A stretch of 41,533 nt of DNA, taken from contig JAHBMJ010000213.1 in the NCBI GenBank assembly GCA_018398765.1, positions 1 through 41,533 of the forward strand. Reading direction: 5' to 3'. The notes beneath the pieces are model-generated. The model had not been told where the DNA came from. It did not search any database and saw only the letters and a list, made by a program, of their open reading frames with translations. Origin of the DNA: Chromera velia (lineage: Eukaryota; Sar; Chromeraceae). A program made the translations under genes and the position numbers. Positions 11,221 through 20,700 of this stretch are shown here, piece after piece (the stretch's first letter is position 1; each line of letters starts with the position of its first letter).

Positions 11221-12849
11221 TTAATTGTGCATCCATCGAAGGAATTCAGCCCCTGTCTGGAAGGATGTGTGCGTGTTCGACGCGGATATCGGAGATCGAG
11301 CCAGAGCTCTGCCTTTTGGGCTCCATCATGAACCTTTTTGGGCGTACACACAGCTTCAGAACAGACGGACACAACAGGCAGAAAAAATGGAAAAGCAGGT
11401 GGACTCTCTGCCATGCAAGACGCCTTGCTGATTGATGCACAACGCCGACCAGATCCTCTGCACCTGCCTTTTGGCGAGCACAGAGATCCTCAATTGCCTT
11501 GATAACGACATCCCGCTGGAATCCCTTGGCCACATCAGCCGGTGTTGCGTTGAACTGCACACAGAGCCCACAAAGAAACTGACACTTGAACGATTATTCC
11601 TCATGAGTAGACTGGACAGACCAAGGCAGCAAACGAGGCATTGGTGTACAGTCTTTCACTGGAGTCCCCGCCACTTTGCTGCCACGCAAGAAAACGAATG
11701 AAAAGATAAGACAGCGACCACAATACAGTGAGCGCACGGTTTCTTTTGAAAGAGCTTTGTCTTACAAGACAGATGTACACTTTCAAAATTTCACCCACCC
11801 GATTGCGAACTTTCAGGTCAGCACCCGCGTTTGCAAGTATTTGGAGGATTTCAACACTACCAAGTTCAGCTGCCCGGTGAGCAGGAGTGCACCCCCTCTG
11901 CAACATGGGACACAAACCAAAAGGCAGAATACTAGAGTTATGGGTTGTGACGAATCTGAAAAGCTACTGAAATCAAAACATAAGGAGCACAAGGAAAAAA
12001 ACTTGAGGACTAGGTGCAAGCTGTCAGAGAACCTAACTCTCTTGAAGGGGACCGACGACGAGCTAATAAAGAGTTGTCCCAGCATTCAGCATGGAACATT
12101 GAGAAAACATCTGACACGACGTCGTTTCGACGGACCTCATCTTGGGCGTTCAAGTCAGCACCTGCATCTATCAGAACTCTGAGCATTTCTGCTTGTCCGT
12201 AGCGAGAAGCTTCGTGAGCAGCAGTCCAGTTCCTCTCCTGCAGGCAGGCCATTATCATTGAGGGAGGCAGCAGGTGCGGAAGGATAAATCCAGAGGAAAA
12301 GAAAAACCAAATCCGACGAAGCAGAAACAGAGCAATGTATTGGCAAAATGGAAGAATACAGAAACAAATCATGGAGAAACACGGCAGACAAGTTGGTGGA
12401 AGAAAAACGTCACAAAAGTACATTACTTTGCTGGTCCGTCCTTCATTTGCCAACATTATTCTGGACAAAAGCATCTCCACTGGGACTCGATCAACCCCGC
12501 GGGCTTTGTGAGACATTGTGTCATGGAAAAGCGCAGATTTGCATTAATTCTGAACTAATGTGCGGACTCAAAACTACTGCATGGCCTTTTGACCCGTCAA
12601 ATAGAATCATCCAAAGGAAGGGCCCAGAGGAAGGAGGCGGATACAAGTAGCTCAAGGAAAGCAAAAAGGGGAGATCATGGAATCAATGGAGGTGATGGGA
12701 GAACCGACCAAAGTGATACTCTTCCAACGCACATTCACATCAACAAGACCGAGCTTCAGCAGAGCCTTCACATGCAGAGGCTTTCCTTTGCCTGTAGCTT
12801 GCGTTTCCTCTCGGAGACTCTCCGCAGTCACATTGAGGAAAAGGTCCAG
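11221..12849 (-). CDS. Ankyrin repeat region of gene B
   Basis: Exon 12849-12733 ends in the ankyrin-like LLKLGLVDVN before a GTGCGT donor. Exons 12237-12136 (RNWTAAHEASRYGQAEMLRV), 11897-11799 (RGCTPAHRAAELGSVEIL) and 11554-11464 (NATPADVAKGFQRDVVIKAI) each carry one repeat; phases are compatible throughout. A donor GCAG/GTGCAG at 11463 leads in phase to 11252-11221, giving AEFLRWMHN and a stop. A competing model skips that stop: the same small exon read in another frame is open and ends at a strong GTGAGT donor at 11204, which would splice on into gene A. Fewer repeats than gene A, and the intron sequences are not obviously duplicated here. Confidence 0.65.
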
Positions 12850-15800
12850 CTGCACATGCAGGAGAAAAAATAGGTGTACGAGGAGCTGGTTGATCAGAAC
12901 CCATGGACTGATCAGCACTGGCATTGGGTCTCACATTGCCGGTACTTCTAGGCATAAGAGAAATCCTTTTGCATGACGAGCTTTTCATCTTTTCACGGAA
13001 GGGAATGGGTGAGAGAGATGAGAGGTGTAGTTTGAATGGACGCGAGACAGGTAGACCAGTTCTGCATTTCATTAACGGCATAACTCTGGCAGGTCTCACC
13101 GGACAATCCAAGAACTGCGCACACTCTTCCGCTGTCGGTCGATCAGCCGGGTTCTCTCTCCACATGCAGGATACGAGGGGGCGCAATGCCTCGGGAATCT
13201 CCTGCAAGGCGCACATGAACGTGCAGTCAGGATTGGAAGACGGGAAGGGGTTGCGCATACTTCCAAACACAGATTCTGAGGTATAGAGACCTTCAGAGAG
13301 GCGACATACTGCAAGAACGTAGACTCCGAGGAAAAGCAGGCAGAAAAGAACCCGAAAACGCACACCTGAAGAGACGGCCGCTGTCCATCAATTACACGTT
13401 GCCGAAGCACCGTTCTCTTCTCTTTTCGGTCTTCCGGCAATCCTGTCCCCTCCCACACCCTCTTTCCAGACAGCAGTTCCCACATAAGAACCCCCAGAGC
13501 GTACACGTCGGTGTTCTCGGTCGGTGTTTCGTCTCTCCACTGCTCGTGTGCCATGTAAAGAGGCGTGCCCCCTCTACCGGCATCAACGAAGTACCCATCA
13601 GAGCTCTGCAGCGTCGCAAGGCCGAAGTCACAGACGCGTATCGCCTCACACACCGACCGGGTCCACTCAGCGACCTTGGTTTCATCCACTTGGATTTCCT
13701 TGAGCTTCTCGCCAGGCACACGCTTGAGAAGGACATTTTCCCGCTTCAGGTCCAAGTGTAGAATTCCCATCTTGTGCAAACCTTTGAGGGCATTCGCGAT
13801 CGTCTGAAAAATGGGTACTGCTGATTGTGCGCATAGAGGTCCCCTGCTTGTGAGCTTAGTCAAATCACCCTCACAGAGCTCCAAAACTGGAAGGGTGCTA
13901 TCCTGCAGGGGAATCAAGAGAGGGCAAAGGACAGGTGTGGGCTACCAAGCAATTTTTAAAGGGAGCGTCTTACGGGTCAATCTCGGACAAGCACTCAAAC
14001 CCAGAAACTGGCCAAATGAATCATGGACACAGAGGGGAAACGGAAGGTCACATAACAGATGCATGGAAGAAACCGAGTCACAATGCACAATTGAAGAGCT
14101 CCATATTTCTTTCCCCGTCAATTCGATCATCTGGCCGGTGCAGGATAGGCCCCGAAGAATTTGCAGATGTGGGCGTCCGAGACGCTCTGCATCAAAGCGT
14201 TGACCTCTTTGGCAACCTTTGTTCTGTGTTCTTCCCTCCCCTCCGCAGTCACAAAACTTCCTCTGCGGTCTCTGTCGTTCTTCTCCTTGATTCTCTTCAC
14301 GGCCACAGGCACCACCCCATTGATTGTTCCTTTGAAAACGCTCCCAAAGCCTCCCTTCCCCAGGAAGGGGTTTTCCGCAAGTACGAGACCGGGAACAGCG
14401 GCAATCTCTTCAGGGGTGAGAAGTGGAGGCGGGGCTCGCTGCTGTAGATTGCATTGAGGCATGCGAGAGAGATTGAAGTAAAAAGAAATGCAACAGACCG
14501 AGGTCAGGCGAACCCAAGAGGGGAGGCGATAAGAGGTGGAAGACTAGAGCCTCGTCCGTGAAGGTCACTCGAAGGAGGGTAGAAATGCAAAGGTACATAA
14601 ACCAAGGGGGTAGATCACTTCGGTCTTTTTCACTTGTGTGCTTTCATCAAGTCATTGGTGAGAGCACACCGCCATGAAGACAGAAAAAGGCGGGCGCGCA
14701 AGAGAACAAGGGCAACAGAAAAGCAGACCTGCGGCGCAGTCGGGGACAAAGAGCCAAGAACACAAAGAGAGGAAAAGTTGCATGAGAGATGCAGCAGAGT
14801 GGCACATTGTTGGAGTTGAAAAGGTTCAAAGCGACTGACGCGGACGTCTTGGCGGCTATCAGTGTTCTTGTGGAGGTCAGGGTTTACCTCCTCTCGGCAG
14901 ATCTGCAGTACCGGCTCCTCTCTTTGGAGCATTCCAGCGGAAAGTATCTTCAGAGACCCCCCCTCAGACAAAAGAAACCCAACACAAGGCTTCGACTGCT
15001 TCATGAAACGCTCCACAACCCCCACCAGCGCCTTATGACGGGTGCCGCTGTTTCTGATAGTGCGTGATGGCAACCAGTCAGGAAGAGCAGCGGAGGCTGC
15101 TTTGATCTTGCCGCTTCGACTGGACACAAGAAAGGCCCCGTCTCTTGTTATTCCCTTTTCGTCTCTGTCACCTTTTTCGTGACGTGTGTAAGAGGACAGA
15201 AGCTGTGGGAAGTCTTCATCAAAGACGCACTTCCCTTCAAGCGATCTCACGAGGTGCTGCCCGTCTGTGTAAGTCAGCTCACCGGTAAACTCTTCGCGCA
15301 AGGCATTCTTATCAGAGATGAAAAAGAGAGCAGCGTGCCCGCCATCCACCATCAGCAGGTCATGAAGCAGCCGACTGGTGTGGAGTACGGTGTCCGTCTT
15401 TCCACTGTCTTTGCCTCCGCTTCTCTGTCCTTCTAAAGAGAATTCTCTTTCTGCAACTCCTCTGGTCTTCGCTTCCCACTCCGCCTGGTTTCTCGCAGTT
15501 TCGACAACCAGAGGCTCACATGCCCGAGGCACAATTGGCTGGGAACTCGTGGCAGTGACGGTCACCGTGCCTGGGTGGGGCGGGCAGTCGCTTTCTTTGA
15601 TTGATCCGCCTGTGGCCTGGTGGCCGGGCAGAGGGCGTGCGCCTTCACTGCCATCTGCAACACAATCGTGCGATCGAGGGTGCAAACGGGCAGGTTCGAC
15701 AGACCGAGGCCCACCAGGAGTCCCCTCATGGCCTGCAACGATTCGTGAAGCCAGATACATGCAGAAGGTACAGGCTTCGCGAGTGCATGCACGTGTATGG

Positions 15801-15979
15801 AACCATGGAAGAAATCGAGACAGCGACCCAGTGGAAGGACCGCCGTCAATTGCTGATGCGGTATATTCAGGATGGAAAGGACTCAGAGGCCGGCGCGGAC
15901 GAGAAGCAAAGCACCGTGTGGGGTCAGACCACACAGCTTCCGACCAATGGAGTTCCATGCACAAGGTAGAGCAGCGCAC
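11221..15979 (-). CDS. DAC-like / TKL kinase / ankyrin fusion protein (gene B), multi-exon
   Basis: Proposed exons: 15979-14888 (DAC-like domain), 14441-14136 (kinase N-lobe), 13902-13366 (kinase core), 13201-13100 (C-lobe end), 12849-12733, 12237-12136, 11897-11799 and 11554-11464 (ankyrin), and a short terminal exon 11252-11221 ending TAA; about 825 aa. The DAC-like exon ends at a good donor (GAG then GTAAAC) in phase 0, and the kinase exon begins in phase 0 after a CTACAG acceptor, with an intron of 446 bases. That phase match is the main argument that they form one protein. If so, this is a cytoplasmic signalling protein with a nucleotidyl-cyclase-like domain, a kinase likely to be active, and ankyrins for partner binding. 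The 5' end (all before about 15500) and the last two exons are uncertain. The alternative is two adjacent genes. Confidence 0.6.
13100..14441 (-). CDS. Protein kinase domain of gene B (three exons), likely active
   Basis: N-lobe exon 14441-14136 has an intact glycine loop (LGKGGFGSVFKG), strand-3 Lys (VAVKRI) and helix-C Glu (AKEVNALM). Core exon 13902-13366 has VLELCEGDLTKL at the hinge, catalytic loop LHLDLKRENVLL (HRD as HLD, Asp and Asn kept), RVCDFGLATL (DFG kept), and LYMAHEQW where APE reads AHE. Exon 13201-13100 ends the C-lobe (CMWRENPADRPTAEE, with the subdomain XI Arg-Pro). All residues for ATP and magnesium binding are visible, unlike the paralogue in gene A. The family pattern is tyrosine-kinase-like, predicted Ser/Thr specificity. 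The first intron (14135-13903) has a GC donor (see separate entry). Confidence 0.85.
13903..14135 (-). other. Probable GC-AG intron in gene B kinase
   Basis: After the codons for FGAYPAP at 14136 the next bases are GCCAGA, with no usable GT nearby before an in-frame stop. The paralogous intron in gene A starts at the same alignment position with GTCAGC (after FGEYFCP). The acceptor is CCCCTGCAG at 13903. Joining gives FGAYPAP-DSTLPVLELC in phase, the expected kinase hinge. GC-AG introns are a known minor class. Confidence 0.6.
14888..15979 (-). CDS. Diadenylate cyclase-like (DAC/DisA_N) domain exon
   Basis: Counting from the first Met at 15979, the domain runs roughly from residue 210 (MVDGGHAALFFISD) to 350 (GGSLKILSAG). 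It shows both hallmark motifs of diadenylate cyclases: D280-G281-A282 (TRDGAFLVSSRSGKIKAASA, where the family has DGAxxI...I.AA) and G312-T-R-H-K316 (SGTRHKALVGVVE, where the family has GTRHRAA.G.SE), 34 residues apart as in DisA/CdaA. LLSEGGSLKI then matches the SEE-type strand of the family. DAC domains condense two ATP into cyclic di-AMP. The third RHR position is Lys instead of Arg, a conservative change. N-terminal part: an alternative frame at 15849-15562 (ACIWLHESLQAMRGLLVG) looks more protein-like than the main frame there, so an upstream exon with a donor near 15560 is possible. The reading frame stays open past 14888 to a stop at 14630. Confidence 0.6.
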
Positions 15980-17703
15980 AAAAATTTACCGAGGATAGAC
16001 AGCAAGAGTGTCTCTCTCTATAGACGTTCACGAACGAGATGCATTCTGAAAACAAGGGAAGAAGGCATCAGAGAGGAAATTAAACACCTTCACACACGGT
16101 CACCCACCCGGCAGCCATTGATTCTGTTCAGGGAGTAAGGACTCTTCCTCGAACGTCCCCTGCTCAAAGTCGCCGATGTTCCAACTGTCACTCCCCGCTG
16201 CACCCCCCGCATTGTCAATTTCTCCCTCAGTTTTCATCTTCCCTTCAAGAAATTAAGTCCAACGCACAGAGAAGTCAAGCTGCCCCCACTGATTCTAGCC
16301 GTGGCTCACAGTTGAAATCTGCCTATTCTCTTTCTCCAGCAATCCTACTGAAGCATCTGGAGCTGATCACGCAATGGGGCCAACGATACAGAATAAATCT
16401 TCTTGAAAATCCTTGTAAAGAATTGACTGTTGTTCGACCTGTTCTGACTCGAAATTTTCTGAACGGCGGAATCATGCAAGATTGAAGGCGATCCCTTGCT
16501 GATTGACATTTTCGTGCCACAAAAGACCTTCTCGAGTGCATGAACCCGTCTCAGCAGTATACTGATCGTACGAAGGTACAATCATACGGACGATATATAG
16601 CTAAAGGTCAGACAATTATGTATGCACCCAAGCAAGGCCCGAATCGGTTCGCAACATGCATGGCCCCGGAGGGCGCAGAGTTTTGCTTGGAGCGCGTGTT
16701 CGCACGGAGCTCTCCGCCCGGGGGGCACTTACTCCCTGCGACCTCTGTTATGTCACTGTCACAAATATATGCATGCATGACTGACTAAGCATTAGACAAA
16801 AGGCTGGACAAAGGCCATGCATGTTAAAATTTATTTCCCTATATGTACGCATGAGAAAAGTGGTCTGAAGAACGATGTCTGCGAACCGACTTTATGCATG
16901 TAGTGAATGCAGGATACCTACTGACGCGTAGATGCAGACCTTACCCGATTTCTCAAAGATTTTAAGCACTAATCCCGAAATTATGGCAAAATAACTTTAA
17001 ACAACCACTTTCAATTTTTTGTTTTCCACTTTCAAAATTGTTTTTAATGAGTTTTTAAGCACATATCGACCCTAAGGCTTAAAAACAGTTTAATATAAGT
17101 CTCCAATCATGAGTCCAATGTGCCATTTACATTGATCCCAAACTTAGCTCCGACAAATCGGCTGAAGTCTCAGTCCACGTAAAGCTAAGCCCTGATACAA
17201 AGACTTCATATAAAGATCGAACGAATATACAAACAACCGAGATGCAGCTCGGGCCCCGGCATTAATTAAAAATTTAATTTGATTCTATCAGCAGGTTTAA
17301 AAACTGAGTTAAAACATTTTTTGTGAACGAGATTTTGGTTCGAATTGCACCTAGGTCGCTCACTTTTTATATGTTTCAAGCGTTCTGTCAATTAATTGCA
17401 TAATTTTTACTGTGGTTCCCGGCTAGTGCCGGATTACTGCCGGTTCGAACAACTTACTATTACCAAACAACTTATTAGATGACTTTAATGAAGTTATTAT
17501 TTTTTTTTTGCAAGTGCTTTTTAGTATCTATTAAAAAATTATAAAACAGTTAACATGCAAAGAATTATCGGAAAATAATAATAACATGATATTCAAACAT
17601 GTATAAAGTTGTCTAAACCTCAGAAATCAGATTGTGAAAGAGCAATGAGATGTTTTAATAGTAGAGGCCTCTTTGCCTTCCTAAAAGCGAAATTGAATAA
17701 ATT
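15980..17703. other. Intergenic, no gene seen; AT-rich from about 16800
   Basis: From 16800 to 17660 the sequence is AT-rich with poly-A/T runs and stops in every frame. 15980-16800 is more GC-balanced with only short open frames and may hold 5' exons of gene B that I could not recognise. Confidence 0.5.
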
Positions 17704-20700
17704 CTAACGGGCGAGGGCTTTGCTTTTCTGAGTGGTACAGAAGCTGACAGTCTGTCCCTTCCTTGCGTTTGCCCCCTTTTCCCTTCCCCTCTCTCCTTCT
17801 GCGTGAGGTTCTCCTCTCCAGTCGCACTCTGCTGCCGAGGAGGAGTCAGAGGGACGGGACCGGGGGCGTGCATACGGTGGTGCTCTTTCTCGACCCTCGT
17901 TGCTCGGTCTTGGCTCTCCTCTCGAATTGTCCTTTCGGTGAAAGTCCTTTGCAGATCTGGTGCCTGGATGCGACAGCGTATCTTTCAGCCGTCGCAGTGC
18001 ACCCGCAGCGACAGCCTCCAAGTCTGCTACCCGACAGGCGAGGAATGCAGAAGAGGAACTGCGTGACATCGCACCCTTGTCAGACCCCTCAGACACAATC
18101 GTGGCAGGGAGGGGGGCCTTTGCTTGACTCGCTGTGTGGCCCTCCCTCTCCTGATGCTGTTGGATTGGACGGCTGTGACTAGACTGTGCCGGTGGGTCGA
18201 AAGAAGAGGTTGCGGTCTGGGTGTCGGAGTGAGAGAATTCAGACGCGCCGGAAGTAGAGGCGGGACGGGGCCCTGCCTCATAGGGCCCTGAGGGGGTGGG
18301 GACGAGAGCGGGGGCAGACTCTCTTCGAATGCTGGGAGATCTACAGCCCTGCAACCTGCCCTGTTCTCTTCTCATCATGTGATTCCTCCCAGCAGAACTT
18401 CCACGTCTTTCTGCAAACTCACTCCACTCCTGCACATGGTCCCTCGAATCATGCCCTTCTCTCTCTTCGTGAGGTTCTCTGGGGACCTGATGAGGGGGGC
18501 CGTCTGGTGGGCTTCTTCTCTCTTCTACTGCTGCTTGGCTGTGTCGTCTTTGAGCACCTGTGATCCTTCTGGACTGGTAGTGAGGGGACGTTTCGGTGGT
18601 AGTCGTTGGATGCTCTTCTGAATGGTGTCCGTGCGGAGGACGGGAAATGTCCTGATGGAAAGAAGAAGACGAGGAAAGGGGGGGCTGCTTCCACTGCACA
18701 CCTAAGTAGCCTTCTGCGGGGGAGGGACCATGAGCATAGGTGATGGGACTGGACCTTGTTTTGGCTTTTCCACTTTCCTGATGCTCCTTTGGGTCGGACT
18801 CCCTGTCTCTGGTCATAAACCCCCTCTGACTTCTTTGGTGCCCCTCAACAAACGATCCTGTACTGCCACGGCGATCCCGTGCCTCATGCCGCCGCCGGGG
18901 GGGCGGTAGATGATCTTCAGGTCTCGAGGACTGGGCAGGAAATCCGGAGAACTCGCAAATCTTTGGGGAGGGTCCGGTGGGATTGGTCAGGGGAAAACGG
19001 GACACTCTCCGAGATCCCCTCTCCTCCTCGTGACTAAAGAATCCGTCTGCTGCTTGCGAAGAGGCAGCAGAGCGAGTGTGCGTGGAACGGAGACGGCGTT
19101 GCTTCCATCTGAGAAGCGGGCTTTCCCTCTCTGCGTCTAACTCTATAGGGGGCCCATGGTCGACATTCACAGTCACGTTTGGGTATCCTTGGTGGTCTGT
19201 CTCTCTCTCTGGTTGCCATTCGGGGCTCATGCCTCTCTGTCTCTCTCTCCAGCTAGGGGAGGAGGGACGTCCCTCTGGTTGCTCGGCGCTCCAGTTGGAA
19301 GGGTGCGATGGGTTTTGCGCAAAGGAGTAGGAAGGATAGAAAGGGGGATATATGTAGGGGGGATTTGTGGGTCTCGAAGGAGGGTTGGGAGCTTGAGGAG
19401 GGGCGTGGGGGGGAAAGAGAGGATTGTGTGGTTGAGAGAAATTCCAGAAGGATGCGTCAGGCTGAGGTGGGGGGACGTGAGAGGGTGGATGGGGTGGCTG
19501 GTCGTGGGCAGCGTAGGCGGGGGCTGGGTGTGAGTGCGGAGGGTGGGACGTAGAGTAAAACTTTGAGGGGGGGGCGCTTCCTTTGAGAGAGGGGAACAGG
19601 GGAGGAGGGTGAGGTTCGTATGTGTTGAAGTTGGGCCACAACTGGTGTGTTTGGCCTGTGTGAGCTTCACCCGTGCTTTGTTGGGGGTGCGGGAAGTACC
19701 CTAGGCTATGTCTATGCCCTTTTTGTGGGAGTGTGTGTGCGGTCGGGGGGATCGGCAGAGACTCTGAGTGGGTCTTCAGGGCTGCCAGAAGTCGCTCTGC
19801 TGCTTCATGAACAGGTTCGGAACTTTGGGGCACCGGGAAGGGGAGTCCTTGAGGGATGGGTGCCGTTCCTGGACGCTCTGCCATGAGAGGGTGGTGTGGG
19901 GTTGTGTTTAGATGATATCCAGTCTGCAAGTTTACTCTTGGGTGTGTGTCTAGTTCGGGTAGACTGTCAGAGTGCTCACGTCTCATCTGGTCTCTGGAGT
20001 TTGTCTCTCCTTCTCTGTCTCCTTCTACAGCAGCTGTCAGACGTTGAAGAAGAGAAATGAGCTCACTTCTGTCCCCCCCCTGCACCCCTTTCCCTTGGCT
20101 TCTCCCTCCATTTCCATTGGTTTGAGGCCCTGGATTCCTTCCTGCTGTGCGGGCCTTTCGCCTTCCTCCCGCAGGACGAGAGGAAGACGAAAAGCCCCCG
20201 GAAGGAACAGGGGGGGAGGACGAAGAGGAGGACGCGGATCTTCCCGTAGTCGCATGTGGAAAACCAAAGAAAGCACCAGAAGGGGGAGGAGACGACGGAC
20301 GGGTTCCGCAGTCCTGTCCGAAGATCCCCGCGGCTCCGTTCCCCCCATGCCCCCCATTCCCCCCATGCCCCGCATGCCATCCCGTCTCTCCAGGGAGAGA
20401 GCCGAAGGCACCAGACTGATGTGCAAGGTTGGTAGAGGGGGGGGGCATGTGGGCACTCACTTTTGCCCTCTTTGCCCTCTCTGCTTCTTCTGCTGTATCC
20501 TCGCTGATCATTTCTCCACACCCATTTACGGCAAAGGCCGGACCCTCACAAGAGGGATTCACCTGGCGACGAACAGTCGCAGGGCCTCGCAATCCTCTGC
20601 CCCCCATAAGCAACGATGAAGAGTTGCCCACCCCCGTTTCGCCCTCGAAGGTCGGGGGGGAATATCCGACCGACGCATTTGCACCCCCCCAAGGAATGGA

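Noticed and set aside
14630-14887. Continuation of the DAC-like frame to a stop at 14630
   Set aside because: After the donor at 14887 the translation loses domain resemblance and turns into Leu/Ser/Phe-rich sequence typical of intron; kept only as an alternative ending.
15378-15998. 206-codon frame on the plus strand
   Set aside because: Antisense to the DAC-like exon; no family resemblance and no matching splice sites.
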